A stretch of 64,000 nucleotides of DNA from an uncultured Oscillospiraceae bacterium (GTDB lineage: Bacteria > Bacillota > Clostridia > Oscillospirales > Oscillospiraceae). Position numbers and translations under genes: made by a program. This document shows positions 43,035 to 52,400 of this stretch, one piece after another (the stretch's first letter is position 1; each line of letters begins with the position of its first letter). The DNA lies in NCBI GenBank assembly GCA_910587255.1, contig CAJUKT010000048.1, forward strand, positions 1 through 64,000, written 5' to 3'. The notes under the pieces are model-generated. The model saw only the letters and a list, made by a program, of their open reading frames with translations, made no database searches and was not told the DNA's origin.

Positions 43035-44036
43035 TCACCGTGAAAGAAAGCCCACCTTCTTATACACCTTGCGCAGGGTCTTGCCGGCGATATACTCCGC
43101 CTTCTCCGCCCCGGCCCGGTAAACCCCCTCCAAATACGCCTTGTCGGCCAGCAGCCGCCCGGTCTCCTCCCGGATGGGGCGCAGGACCTCCACCACAGCC
43201 TCGCCCACGGCGGGCTTGAACGCGCCGTAGCCCTTGCCGTCGAACTCCCGCTCAATCTCCTCGTAGCTCCTGCCGGTGGCGGAGGCGTAGATCTGCATCA
43301 GGTTGGACACGCCGGGCTTAGCCGCCGGGTCATAGCGCACGCAGTGCTCGGTGTCGCTGTCGGTGACCGCCCGCTTGAACTTTCGGGCGATGTCCTCCGG
43401 CTTCTCCATCAGGAACACGCAGCCCTCGGGCTGGGATTTGCTCATCTTGCTGTCCGGGGTGGACAGGCTCATAATCCGGGCCCCCACCTTGGCGATATAG
43501 GGCTCAGGCACCTTGAGCACGTCGCCGTATATGCCGTTGAAGCGGCCCGCGATGTCCCGGCAGATCTCCACGTGCTGTTTCTGGTCCTCCCCCACGGGGA
43601 CGAAGTCGGGCTGGTAGAGCAGGATGTCCGCCGCCATCAGCACCGGGTAGGTGAACAGCCCCGCGTTGATGTTGTCGGCGTTCCGGGCGGACTTGTCCTT
43701 GAACTGGGTCATCCGGGACAGCTCGCCGAACATGGTGTAGCAGTCCAGCACCCAGCCCAGCTGGCTGTGGGCGGGGACGTGGGACTGGATGAACAGCACG
43801 CACTTTTCCGGGTCCAGACCGCAGGCGATGTACTGGGCGATGAGGGTCAGGGTGCGCTTTCTCAGCTCGGCGGGGTCCTGGCGAACGGTGATGGTGTGCA
43901 GATCCGCCAGGAAGAAATAGCAGTCGAACTCGTCGATCATCTCCGGCCAGTGGCGCAGGGGACCCAGGTAGTTGCCCAAATGGAGCTCCCCGCTGGGCTG
44001 GATGCCGGAGAGCATCACTTTTTTGCCGTTTTCCAT
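43035..44036 (-). CDS. trpS: Tryptophanyl-tRNA synthetase
   Basis: This class I synthetase charges tRNA-Trp. The HIGH-type motif is GELHLGNYLGPL near residue 18, and the KMSKS loop is in DSKMSKSQPEG near 200. The 333-residue length is typical. Further family segments are CYFFLADLHTIT and ADILLYQPDFVPVGEDQKQH. It lies 14 bases downstream of rsfS. No T-box leader is visible because the gap is too short. Confidence 0.95.
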   Translation of the reverse strand: MENGKKVMLSGIQPSGELHLGNYLGPLRHWPEMIDEFDCYFFLADLHTITVRQDPAELRKRTLTLIAQYIACGLDPEKCVLFIQSHVPAHSQLGWVLDCYTMFGELSRMTQFKDKSARNADNINAGLFTYPVLMAADILLYQPDFVPVGEDQKQHVEICRDIAGRFNGIYGDVLKVPEPYIAKVGARIMSLSTPDSKMSKSQPEGCVFLMEKPEDIARKFKRAVTDSDTEHCVRYDPAAKPGVSNLMQIYASATGRSYEEIEREFDGKGYGAFKPAVGEAVVEVLRPIREETGRLLADKAYLEGVYRAGAEKAEYIAGKTLRKVYKKVGFLSR

Positions 44037-44050
44037 GTTAAATCACAACC

Positions 44051-44419
44051 TTACTCGGCGTCCGCCGCCAGATATTCGGACATATCCACCAGCTGGGCGT
44101 CCGACCACAGCCGCTCCAGGCCGTAGAACTCCCGCCCCTCCTCGGTGAAAATGTGCACCACTACGCTGGAGTAGTCCATCAGCGTCCACTGGCCGCCCCG
44201 GTGGCCCTCGATGTGGTGGGGCTCCTCCCCGGCCTTGGACATGGCCTCCTCCACCGCGTCGGCCAGCGCCCGCACCTGGGTGTTTGACGAACCGTTACAG
44301 ATGATAAAGTAGTCGGCCAAGGTGGTCTGGCCGGCGGTGTGCAGCACCTTGATATCCCTGCCCTGCTTGGCGTCCAGCGCCTTGACGGCAATGGCGGTCA
44401 TTTCCTTTTCGCTCAGCAT
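44051..44419 (-). CDS. rsfS: Ribosome silencing factor RsfS
   Basis: The 122-residue protein has the RsfS/Iojap pattern: AVKALDAKQGRDIKVLHTAG, TLADYFIICNGSSNTQVRAL, and EGHRGGQWTLMDYSSVVVHI followed by FYGLERLWSDA. It binds uL14 and blocks subunit joining during starvation. It follows the LCP and nadD-yqeK genes, the common order in Bacillota. Confidence 0.93.
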   Translation of the reverse strand: MLSEKEMTAIAVKALDAKQGRDIKVLHTAGQTTLADYFIICNGSSNTQVRALADAVEEAMSKAGEEPHHIEGHRGGQWTLMDYSSVVVHIFTEEGREFYGLERLWSDAQLVDMSEYLAADAE

Positions 44420-44440
44420 ATCATTCTCTCCTTTTATCGT

Positions 44441-45982
44441 TCAGGTTCCGTCCACAGCGCCGTCCGCCGCAGATCCGCCGCCCTCCGGGGGCAGGCTGTC
44501 CTGGGCGGGCTGTCCGCTGGGCTCGGGGTCAGTCTGGTCCGGCTGCGCCGGCACAGCGCCGCTCTCCACAGGCTCGCTCCCCGCGGGCTGGCCGCTCTCC
44601 AGGGGATCGCTCTCCAGCGGCTCGCCCCCCTCCGGCCGGCCGCTCTCCAGCGCGTCGCTTTCAACGGGCTGGCCGCTCTCCAACGCATCGCTCTCCAGGG
44701 GGTCGCTCTCCTCCGGCTCCTCGGTCTCCTCCACCGGCGGGAAGCCCAGGGAGGGCTCGGCCAGCCGCCCGGTGGACGAGCGCAGGGAGCCGTCGCCCAC
44801 GGGGCTCATCAGGTCCAGCTGGCGGATGGTCACCTGCTCCACAAAGGGGTTGAGCTTCTCGTTGATGAGGGTGAGCAGCTCGCTCTGGATGGGGTAGACG
44901 AAGCTGCGGCTGTGTTTGCCTATGCCGTAGCTGCCTATGGCGTTGGGCATGGTGCAGAACTCCACGTCGTCCACCTTCAGCCCGCCGAACACCGCCGACT
45001 GGGCAAACCACAGCATCCCCTCCACATCCAAATCGCTCTCCACCCGGCTGTTAAACAGGTCGATGAGCTGGCCGACGCGGAACAGGTTCTGGATCTGAAG
45101 GGTCTGCTCCAGCACCGCCTTCAGGAACTGGTGCTGCACCCGCAGCCGGTCGATATCGCTTCCGCTGCTGTTTCCGCCGGTGGATACGCCGGGGTTGTTC
45201 TTCCGCCAGCGCACCACCTGCATGGCGTCCGCCCCGCTCAGCTTGCGGTAGCCCTGGGGCTGGTAGATGTTCAGGTCCTGGGTGGGATCGTAGTACTCCA
45301 TGTGGTACGGGTTGTCGAACCACACCCCGCCGATGGCGTCCACCATCTCGCCCACCAGCTCCCAATCGATGCGCACATAGAAGTCGGGGGTGAAGCCCAC
45401 CAGCTCGGACACCTCGGTTTTCAGCGCCTCCACGCCCCGCTCCCCCTGGCCGTAGACATTGAACACGGCGTTGAGCTTTTTGGCGTCGATGCCGGGCCGG
45501 GCGCTGGAGTTGATAAGGGTATCCCGGGGCAGGGACATGACGGTGGCCTTCTGGTTGGTCACGTCGTAGGTGGCCACCATCATGGTGTCGGTGAGCCCGG
45601 AGGCCACGTCCGAGCCGAAGATGAGGATGGTGAAGATATCCTCGCTCTTGCGCTCCCCGCCCACCTTGGGCTCCACCGCGTCAAAGCCCAAGGTGGGCTC
45701 CGCGCTGGGATCCGCCGGCTGGCCGGACTCCACCGGCGCCCCGGACTGGACCGGCCCGGGAGGCAGCACCGGCTTCTTCACCCAGCGGCTGTACAGCACC
45801 GTCACCGCCGCCGCCGCCGACATCACCGCCGCCAGCACCAGCATAACAATCATAATCAGCCGCTCTTTTTGTTTCCGGGCCTGCTGGGGGCTCAGGGACT
45901 GGCCGGTGGTCATCTCCAGCCGCTTCCCCGCCCCCCCCTGGCCGTGATTCTCTTCGTTTCTATTTCTGGACTGGTCGCTCAT
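44441..45982 (-). CDS. LytR-CpsA-Psr (LCP) family glycopolymer transferase
   Basis: After a short cytoplasmic N-terminus and one membrane helix (~39-62), the LCP domain starts near residue 110 (FTILIFGSDVASGLTDTMMV), with VMSLPRDTLINSS, KLNAVFNVYGQGERGVEALK and the arginine motif QVVRWRKNNPG. LCP enzymes move glycopolymers from undecaprenyl carriers to peptidoglycan. The C-terminal ~100 residues are a Glu/Ser/Pro-rich tail with pentapeptide repeats (see the repeat at 44561). The ATG lies 2 bases after the nadD-yqeK stop. The tagO/wecB module nearby fits a wall-polymer role. Confidence 0.88.
   Translation of the reverse strand: MSDQSRNRNEENHGQGGAGKRLEMTTGQSLSPQQARKQKERLIMIVMLVLAAVMSAAAAVTVLYSRWVKKPVLPPGPVQSGAPVESGQPADPSAEPTLGFDAVEPKVGGERKSEDIFTILIFGSDVASGLTDTMMVATYDVTNQKATVMSLPRDTLINSSARPGIDAKKLNAVFNVYGQGERGVEALKTEVSELVGFTPDFYVRIDWELVGEMVDAIGGVWFDNPYHMEYYDPTQDLNIYQPQGYRKLSGADAMQVVRWRKNNPGVSTGGNSSGSDIDRLRVQHQFLKAVLEQTLQIQNLFRVGQLIDLFNSRVESDLDVEGMLWFAQSAVFGGLKVDDVEFCTMPNAIGSYGIGKHSRSFVYPIQSELLTLINEKLNPFVEQVTIRQLDLMSPVGDGSLRSSTGRLAEPSLGFPPVEETEEPEESDPLESDALESGQPVESDALESGRPEGGEPLESDPLESGQPAGSEPVESGAVPAQPDQTDPEPSGQPAQDSLPPEGGGSAADGAVDGT
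44561..44710 (-). repeat. Pentapeptide-coding tandem repeat in the LCP C-terminus
   Basis: Ten imperfect 15-base units encode residues 425-474 as variants of ES-D/G-x-L/P (for example ESDALESGQPVESDALESG). The unit is GC-rich and could change in copy number by slippage without shifting the frame. Confidence 0.75.
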
Positions 45983-45984
45983 GC

Positions 45985-47178
45985 TCAGGTTCCCTTCCCA
46001 TAGTATTCAAACGCGTCCCTGGTGTCATGGTGCAGCTCCTTGTCCCGCAGCGTCATCTCCTGCACGGCCAGGGACGCCCCCATGCCCACCGCCGCGTCCA
46101 GGTCGGTATAGGCCAGCCGGCGCAGCTCCCCCACCTCGGGGAACGCCCGGTTGGGCTCCATGTAGTCGGCGATGTACAAGATCTTCTCCTCCAGGCTCAT
46201 CCCCGCCCGGGCGGTGGTGTGGTAGAGGATGGCGTCATAAATGCCGTCAAGTCCGAAGACGTACTTGGCCAGCGCCGCGCCGCTCTTGGCGTGGAGCAGC
46301 TTGTCGGTGGAGCGCTCCAGCGGGCACAGCTCCACGCCGTACCTCTCGCAGATTTCCAGGTGCTCCCGGACGGTGAGGTACTTGGTGCAGTCGTGGAGGA
46401 TGGCCGCCCGTCGCATCCTCCCCTCGTCCGCCCCCCAGCGCCGGGCCAGCCGGGCGGCCTCCTCCTCGCACCCCCGGATATGGGCCAGCCGCTTGGCGTA
46501 CACCATGGAATAGGACACGCACCGCAGCTCGTCCAGGCTCAGGCTCTTGAGGTCGGCGCGGGTCCCATATAGTTTTTCCCGTAAAATGTAACCATACACC
46601 GCCTCCGGCAAAAATTCCCGGCCCTCTCCCCTGACCAGCAGCTCCCGCAGGCGGGTGGACGAGATATCCACAAGCCCCGGGACGGTGATGGTGGCAAGCC
46701 TGGCCCCGGGGTATGCCTTGCGCAGAAACTCCCGCTGGGGGGCAAACACCGCCTCGCCGTCCCTCTCGGTACGCCCGAAGGCGCACACCCCGGCCAGCGC
46801 CAGCAGCTTTTCCGGCTCCCGCCAGTGGTGGAGGGTGAGAAACATATCCGTCCCCATCAGCAGCCACAGCTCATCCCCCGGCCAGCGCACCGCGGCCTCC
46901 TCCAGGGTGTCGGCGGTGTAGCTCTTCCCCTCCCGGTACAGCTCGGTGTCCCACACCAGGGTGGAGGCGGGCATGAGCAGCTGGTCGGCGGCAATGCGGG
47001 TCATCTCCAGCCGCTGCTCCCGGCCGGGGGTGCCGGGCGCCAGCTCCTTATGGGGTGGGACTCCCGCCGGGATGAACACCAGCCTGTCCAGCCCCAGGGC
47101 CGCCACCGCCGCCCCGGCCGCCGCCAGATGCCCCAGATGGGGAGGGTTGAAGCTGCCGCCGTAAATGCCGATTTTCAA
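45985..47178 (-). CDS. nadD: NadD-YqeK fusion: nicotinate-nucleotide adenylyltransferase plus HD hydrolase
   Basis: Residues ~1-200 are NadD (KIGIYGGSFNPPHLGHLAAA with the nucleotidyltransferase HxGH motif, LMGTDMFLTLHHW, DISSTRLRELL), which makes deamido-NAD. From ~210 to the end is a YqeK-type HD domain (HIRGCEEEAARLARRWGADE, RRAAILHDCTKYLT with the HD pair, DAILYHTTARAGMSLEEKIL, YIADYMEPNR), a family shown to hydrolyse Ap4A symmetrically. In many Bacillota these are two adjacent genes. I choose TTG 47178 as start: it gives the family N-terminus and lies 5 bases after GAGGGTGG. The frame extends to a TTG at 47196. Confidence 0.88.
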   Translation of the reverse strand: MKIGIYGGSFNPPHLGHLAAAGAAVAALGLDRLVFIPAGVPPHKELAPGTPGREQRLEMTRIAADQLLMPASTLVWDTELYREGKSYTADTLEEAAVRWPGDELWLLMGTDMFLTLHHWREPEKLLALAGVCAFGRTERDGEAVFAPQREFLRKAYPGARLATITVPGLVDISSTRLRELLVRGEGREFLPEAVYGYILREKLYGTRADLKSLSLDELRCVSYSMVYAKRLAHIRGCEEEAARLARRWGADEGRMRRAAILHDCTKYLTVREHLEICERYGVELCPLERSTDKLLHAKSGAALAKYVFGLDGIYDAILYHTTARAGMSLEEKILYIADYMEPNRAFPEVGELRRLAYTDLDAAVGMGASLAVQEMTLRDKELHHDTRDAFEYYGKGT

Positions 47179-47213
47179 TGGGACCACCCTCTTCAAAAAG
47201 TTTTGGGATGTGC

Positions 47214-47522
47214 CTATTTTACCAGCTTGATTCTCTTGTCGCGGGGCTTGCTGTGGGTTTCCCGGTACAGCACAAATTTGGTTCCAATGACCTGAACCAC
47301 CTGGCTCCGGGTGGCGCGGGCCAGCTCCTCCGCCCCCTCCCGGGGGGAGAGGGGGCTGTTCTCCAGCACCCTGCCCTTGATCAGCTCCCGGGCCTCCAGG
47401 GCGTCGTCCCCCTGCTTGACGAGGTTGGGGCCGATGCCGTCCTTGCCGATGTGGACGATGGCGTCCAGGTCGTTTGCCAGCCCTCTCAGCTGGGCGCGCT
47501 GCTTGCTTGTCAAATCTGCCAT
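47214..47522 (-). CDS. yhbY: YhbY-type CRM-domain RNA-binding protein
   Basis: The 102-residue CRM domain protein has LTSKQRAQLRGLANDLDAIV, HIGKDGIGPNLVKQGDDALE with a GxxG RNA-binding loop, ARELIKGRVLENS and QVIGTKFVLYRETH. YhbY proteins bind the pre-50S particle. It sits between rdgB and nadD, as often in Bacillota. Confidence 0.92.
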   Translation of the reverse strand: MADLTSKQRAQLRGLANDLDAIVHIGKDGIGPNLVKQGDDALEARELIKGRVLENSPLSPREGAEELARATRSQVVQVIGTKFVLYRETHSKPRDKRIKLVK

Positions 47523-47586
47523 ATCGTTCTCAAAACTCCATTCCGCGGCCCCGCCGCGCGGCGGGCGTCCGCTCCATAATCAGGGT

Positions 47587-48177
47587 TTACTTCTTCAAAT
47601 ATCCCTCCAGCTTTGTCTGGAACGCCTCCAGCGCCAGCCCTCGGTGGGAGATGGCGTTCTTCTCCTCCGCCGTGAGCTGGGCAAAGGTCTTTTTCAGCTT
47701 GGGCAGGAAAAACACCGGGTCGTAGCCGAAGCCGCCCTCCCCCATGGGGGCGAAGGCAATGGTGCCGGGGCACTCCCCCCGGGCGGTGAGCACATCCCCG
47801 CCGGGGAAGCAGCAGGTGATGACGGACACGAATTTCGCCGTTCTGGCCGCCCCCTTGGGCATGTTGGCCAGCAGCAGGCGGTAGCGCCCCACGTCGTCCA
47901 GCCCCTCCCCGCCGTACCGGGCGGAGTACACCCCCGGCGCGCCGTTCAGCGCGTCCACGCACAGCCCCGAGTCGTCGGCGATGGCGGGCAGGCCGGACGC
48001 CTCCATCACCGCCTTTGCTTTGAGCAGGGAATTCTCCTCAAAGGTGGTCCCCGTCTCCTCCACGTCGATATCAATGCCCACATCCGCCTGGAGGCACACC
48101 TCCACCCCCATGCCGGACAGGATATCGTTCATCTCTCTCAGCTTTTTCTCGTTTTTGCTCGCCAGCACCAGCTTCAT
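47587..48177 (-). CDS. rdgB: XTP/dITP diphosphatase (RdgB/HAM1)
   Basis: The enzyme removes non-canonical purine nucleoside triphosphates. Motifs are LVLASKNEKKLREMNDIL at the start, ETGTTFEENSLLKAKAVMEA, ADDSGLCVDALNGAPGVYSA, GYDPVFFLPKLKKTFAQLTA and EEKNAISHRGLAL. Full length at 196 residues. Its ATG overlaps the stop of a 23-codon CxxC mini-ORF upstream. Confidence 0.95.
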   Translation of the reverse strand: MKLVLASKNEKKLREMNDILSGMGVEVCLQADVGIDIDVEETGTTFEENSLLKAKAVMEASGLPAIADDSGLCVDALNGAPGVYSARYGGEGLDDVGRYRLLLANMPKGAARTAKFVSVITCCFPGGDVLTARGECPGTIAFAPMGEGGFGYDPVFFLPKLKKTFAQLTAEEKNAISHRGLALEAFQTKLEGYLKK

Positions 48178-48245
48178 TTTTTCACCACTCCCACGGGTCT
48201 TTTCCCCTCAAATTTTTCTTTTTTCTCGCAGAACGGACAGTCCAT
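48174..48245 (-). CDS. 23-aa CxxC mini-ORF between ftsY and rdgB
   Basis: An ATG at 48245 preceded by GGGGGAGAG opens a 23-codon frame starting MDCPFCEKK, a CPxC motif, and ending RPVGVVKK. Its TGA overlaps the rdgB ATG (ATGA at 48177-48174), the usual sign of translational coupling. It is too short for similarity arguments. It may be a genuine zinc-knuckle microprotein, or a leader that couples translation of rdgB to ftsY. Confidence 0.45.
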   Translation of the reverse strand: MDCPFCEKKEKFEGKRPVGVVKK

Positions 48246-48262
48246 GCCGCTCTCTCCCCCGG

Positions 48263-49129
48263 TCACAGCAGCGCCTGGGTGAACTCGTGGGCGTCAAAGG
48301 GCTGGAGGTCGTCCACACCCTCCCCCACGCCGGCGAATTTCACAGGCACCCCCAGCTCCTTGGCGATGGCGATGACGATGCCGCCCTTGGCGGTGCCGTC
48401 CAGCTTGGTGAGCACAATGCCGGACACGCCCGCCGTCTTGGAGAACTCCTTGGCCTGGATCAGGCCGTTCTGCCCGGTGGTGGCGTCCAGCACCAGCAGG
48501 GTCTCCCGGCTGGATTCGGGGCACTCCCGGTCGATCACCCGGGAGATTTTATTCAGCTCGTTCATCAGGTTTGCCTTGTTTTGCAGCCGCCCGGCGGTGT
48601 CCACCAGCACCACGTCCGCGTGGCGGGCCTTGGCGGCGGTCAGCGCGTCGTACACCACGGCGGCGGGGTCCGCCCCCTCGTGCTGCTTTACAATGTCCAC
48701 CCCCGCCCGCTCGGCCCAGATGGTGAGCTGCTCGGCGGCGGCAGCCCGGAAGGTGTCCCCCGCGCACAGCACCACACGGCGGCCCACCCCCTTCCAGTGG
48801 GCGGCCAGCTTGCCGATGGAGGTGGTCTTTCCCACCCCGTTGACGCCGATGAACAAAATTACTGCGGGCTTGCGGCTCATGTCCACGTAGGCGCCCCCCA
48901 GGTCCAGGTACTCCGCCAGGATCTCCCGCATACACTGCCGGGCGCCCTCGGTGTCCTTGATCCCCTGGTACTTGCAGCGCGCCCGCAGCTCGTCCACCGC
49001 CTCCATAGTGGTCTCCGCGCCCAGGTCGGCCATCACCAGGGATTCCTCCAGCTCCTCATAAAAGTCCTCGGTGAGCTCGGAAAAGCCGTTGAAAATGCCG
49101 ATCTTTTTGATTTTATCAAAAAAGCCCAT
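48263..49129 (-). CDS. ftsY: Signal recognition particle receptor FtsY
   Basis: The NG domain is complete: N-domain helices (FYEELEESLVMADLGAETTM), P-loop GVNGVGKTTSIGKLA, GDTFRAAAAEQL, DTAGRLQNKANLMNEL, TKLDGTAKGG and GVGEGVDDLQPFDAHEF. The acidic A domain of Gram-negative FtsY is absent, as in most Bacillota. I chose ATG 49129, 5 bases after GGAGA. It is part of the smc-ftsY run. Confidence 0.95.
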   Translation of the reverse strand: MGFFDKIKKIGIFNGFSELTEDFYEELEESLVMADLGAETTMEAVDELRARCKYQGIKDTEGARQCMREILAEYLDLGGAYVDMSRKPAVILFIGVNGVGKTTSIGKLAAHWKGVGRRVVLCAGDTFRAAAAEQLTIWAERAGVDIVKQHEGADPAAVVYDALTAAKARHADVVLVDTAGRLQNKANLMNELNKISRVIDRECPESSRETLLVLDATTGQNGLIQAKEFSKTAGVSGIVLTKLDGTAKGGIVIAIAKELGVPVKFAGVGEGVDDLQPFDAHEFTQALL

Positions 49130-49149
49130 GAATGTCTCCTCACTAATTG

Positions 49150-49473
49150 TTAAATATTTGGATTTTTGGCCCCGCAGCAGGGGCACTTGGGGTCGTCCAG
49201 CTCGTGGACCATCCCGCAGGCGGGGCAGGTGGTTTGGGCCATGCGGTCCCCGCCCTCCCAGTCCTCCCCATCCTCCTCAGACGGGCCGCTCCAGTAAAAA
49301 TCCAGCTTGCCGCACTCGGGGCAGCTCCATATCACCACGTTCAGCGCCCCGGCCAGCAGGTTGGGCCAATCGCCGAACAGGAAGCTGGTCTTTCCCAGCT
49401 GCACCTGCTCGGCTTTGACAAATTCCATAGCATGGCCGCAGTTGCCGCAGCGCTTGGGAATGTCCTTTCTCAT
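49150..49473 (-). CDS. Small protein with two zinc ribbons
   Basis: The 107-residue protein has cysteine pairs in KRCGNCGHAMEF, VIWSCPECGKLDFYW, TTCPACGMVHEL and DPKCPCCGAKNPN, so it can form two zinc ribbons, one split over the first half and one in the last 30 residues. It lies between smc (13-base gap) and ftsY and is probably co-transcribed. I know no function. Confidence 0.75.
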   Translation of the reverse strand: MRKDIPKRCGNCGHAMEFVKAEQVQLGKTSFLFGDWPNLLAGALNVVIWSCPECGKLDFYWSGPSEEDGEDWEGGDRMAQTTCPACGMVHELDDPKCPCCGAKNPNI

Positions 49474-49486
49474 CTCAGATTCCCCT

Positions 49487-52400
49487 TCACTTGATGTTCA
49501 ATTCCTTCTCCACATCGTTGAGGTTGATGGTCAGCATCCGGGATACGCCCTTTTCCTGCATGGTGACGCCGTAGAGCACGTCTGCCTCCTCCATGGTGCC
49601 CCGGCGGTGGGTGATGACGATGAACTGGGTCTTGCTGCTCATCCGGCGCATATACCGGGCGTAGCGCACCACGTTGGACTCGTCCAGCGCCGCCTCGATC
49701 TCGTCCATGACGCAGAAGGGGGTGGGGCGCACCTTCAGGATGGCGAAGTACAGCGCGATGGCGATGAGCGCCCGCTCCCCGCCGGACAGGGAGCTCATGT
49801 GCTGGATGGTCTTGCCCGGCGGCTGGGCCTTGATCTCAATGCCGCAGCCCAGCACATCCTCCGGGTCGTCCAGGATAAGCTCCGCCTTGCCGCCGCCAAA
49901 CAGCTCCGCAAACGCCTTTCGGAACTCCTGGTCGATGAGGGCGAACTGCTCCTTGAATATCTCCGTCATCTCCCCGGTGATCTGGGAGATAATCTCCTGA
50001 AGCTCCCTTTTGGCCTTGGCCACGTCGTCCCGCTGGCCGGTAAAGTAGGTGTAGCGCTCATTGACCCGGGCAAACTCCTCCACCGCGTCGGGATTGATGC
50101 TGCCCAGGGCCGAGATGGATTTTTTCAGCTCGCCGATGCGCCGCTGGGCCTTGGCCGCCGACTCCAGCTCCACCCGCTGGGCGCGGGCCGCCTCGTGGGA
50201 CAGCTGGTAGCCCTCCCACAGCTTGTCCAGAATCTGGCTCTCCTCTATGGCCGAGGCGGCGGCCTTCTGCTCCAGGAAGGCCACCTCACGCTCCATGGTG
50301 TTCAGCTCGTTGTTCTTGTCCCTGGCCTGCCGGTCCGCCTGGTTGCGCTTCCCCTCCAGCTCCAGCTTCTCCTCGTTCAGCCGCCGTATGGCGCCCGTCC
50401 CCTCCAGGCTGGCGGCGCGCAGCCCCTGGAGGCGCTCCTCCTCCTCCCGGATGCGCCGGGCGAGATAGTCGTTTTGCTGCTCAAACTGGCCGATCATGGC
50501 GGTGCGGCTGGCGGTGTCGCCGGACAGATCGTCCCGCAGCCGCTCCAGCTCGCCAATGGACTGGCGCAGGGCGGACTGCTCGCCCTCCAGCCCGGCCAGC
50601 TTGGCGCTGTAACCGGCGGACTGCCCGTTGAGCTGCGACACCTTATCCTGGAGGGCGGTGCGGCCCTGGGCCTTGGCCTCCCCCTCCGCCCGCAGCGCGG
50701 CGGCGGAGCCCTCCAGCCGCTCAATGCGGGACTTGGCCTGGCATGTGTTGTCCGTGTTCTCCTCCATGCGGCGGCGGACCTGGGCACGCTCCCCCGCCAG
50801 GGCCTGGCGGCGCAGCTCAATGTCCGCCATCTGGATCTGGGCGCTGTCCGCCCGCTCGGAGTATTTCAGCACCGCGTCCTCCGCCTCACGAAGCTGGGCG
50901 GAGGCGGCGTCCAGCTCATACTGGGCGGCGGTGAGCTCCCGCTGGGCGCGGGTCAGCTCGCCGGCGGCGGCGTTCAAATCGGCGGCAAGGCCGTCCTTCT
51001 GCGTATTTAACCGCTCCAGCTCGTTGGCGCGGCTCAAAATGCCCGCCGAGCGGGACACCGAGCCGCCCGTCATGGAGCCGCCTGCGTTGAGCACCTGCCC
51101 GTCCAGGGTGACGATGCGGAAGCGGTGGCCGAACTTCCGGGCCATGGCCATGGCCTTGTCCATATTCTGGGCAATCACCACCCGGCCCAGCAGGTTGGAA
51201 AAGATGCCCGCATACTCCGGCGCGAAGGAGATCAGCCCATCCCCCATGCCCACAAAGCCGTCCTCCCGCTCCACCGCCCTGTCCCGGAAGTCGGCGGGGC
51301 GGATGGTGTTCATGGGCAGGAAGGTGGCCCGGCCCCCGTCCCGGCGCTTGAGGTAGCCGATGGCGTTTTTTCCGTCCTCGTCCCGCTCCACCACCAGGTT
51401 CTGCATGGCGCCGCCCAGGGCGATCTCAATGGCCACGGCGTACTGGTCGGGGACGTGGAGCAGCCCCGCCACCGGGCCCCGGACTCCCCGCAGCCCGCCC
51501 CGCTCGGCCTCCCCCATCACCAGCTTGACGGCCTTGGAATAGCCCTCGTACAGCTTTTCCATCTCGGCGAGCATTTTGATGCGGGAGTTTAAATTGTTCT
51601 CGTCCATTTGCAGGCGGCGGTGCCGCTCCTGGGCCTGGTCCAGCCTGCGCTGGCGGGCCTGGAGGCGCATCTGGTAGCCGCTGATGACGTTTTTGGCCGC
51701 GTCCCTGTCCTCAGTTACCTTGTCCAGTTCCTTTTGGGTGGAGGCCAGCGCCTCCCGCGCCTGGGCGGCCCTGTCCTCCTGCTCCTGGAGCTCCTGGCCC
51801 AGCTTCTCCTCCCGGTCATACAGCTCCTGGGCGGCGGCGGCCAGGGCGGACAGCAGCTCCTTGGCCTCCCCGGCGGAGGCGGTCTCCAGCCGCTCCCGCT
51901 CCTGGAGGCGCTCCAGCTCCTCATTCAGCGTGCCCGCCGAGCCCAGCACCTCCCGCACGCTGTCCGCCAGGGCGTCGATGCGCTCCTGGCAGGCGGCCAT
52001 GTCCCGCCCGATCTGCTCCAGGCGGCCCCGGCGCTCCTCAATCTGGGCGGCGATGGAGCCCGCCCGCCCCTCCTGCTGCTCCAGCTCCTGGCGGATGCGC
52101 TGGGCGTTTTCGCTGTTGTTTTTCACGTCGTTCTTCAGCAGGGCGATGCTGTTCTCGCAGGAGTGGACCTGCTCGTCCAGGCCGGACTGCCTTCCCCGCA
52201 GCTCCTCGGCCTCGATATCCTTGCCCCGCATCTGCTCGGCCAGCGCCCCGCTCTCGGCGTACAGCCGCTCCACTGCCTCCCGGGCCTCGTCCCGCTGGCG
52301 GACGGCCCCCTCCAGATCCGCCTTCAGCTTCACCCCGGCGGCCCGCAGCCGCTCCAGCTGGTCCAGCCACACGGAGATTTCCAGTCCCTTCAGCTCGTCC

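Noticed and set aside
44561..44710. Regularly spaced GC-rich repeats as a possible CRISPR array
   Set aside because: The units are 15 bases with no unique spacers and are in frame with the LCP protein. They encode pentapeptides.
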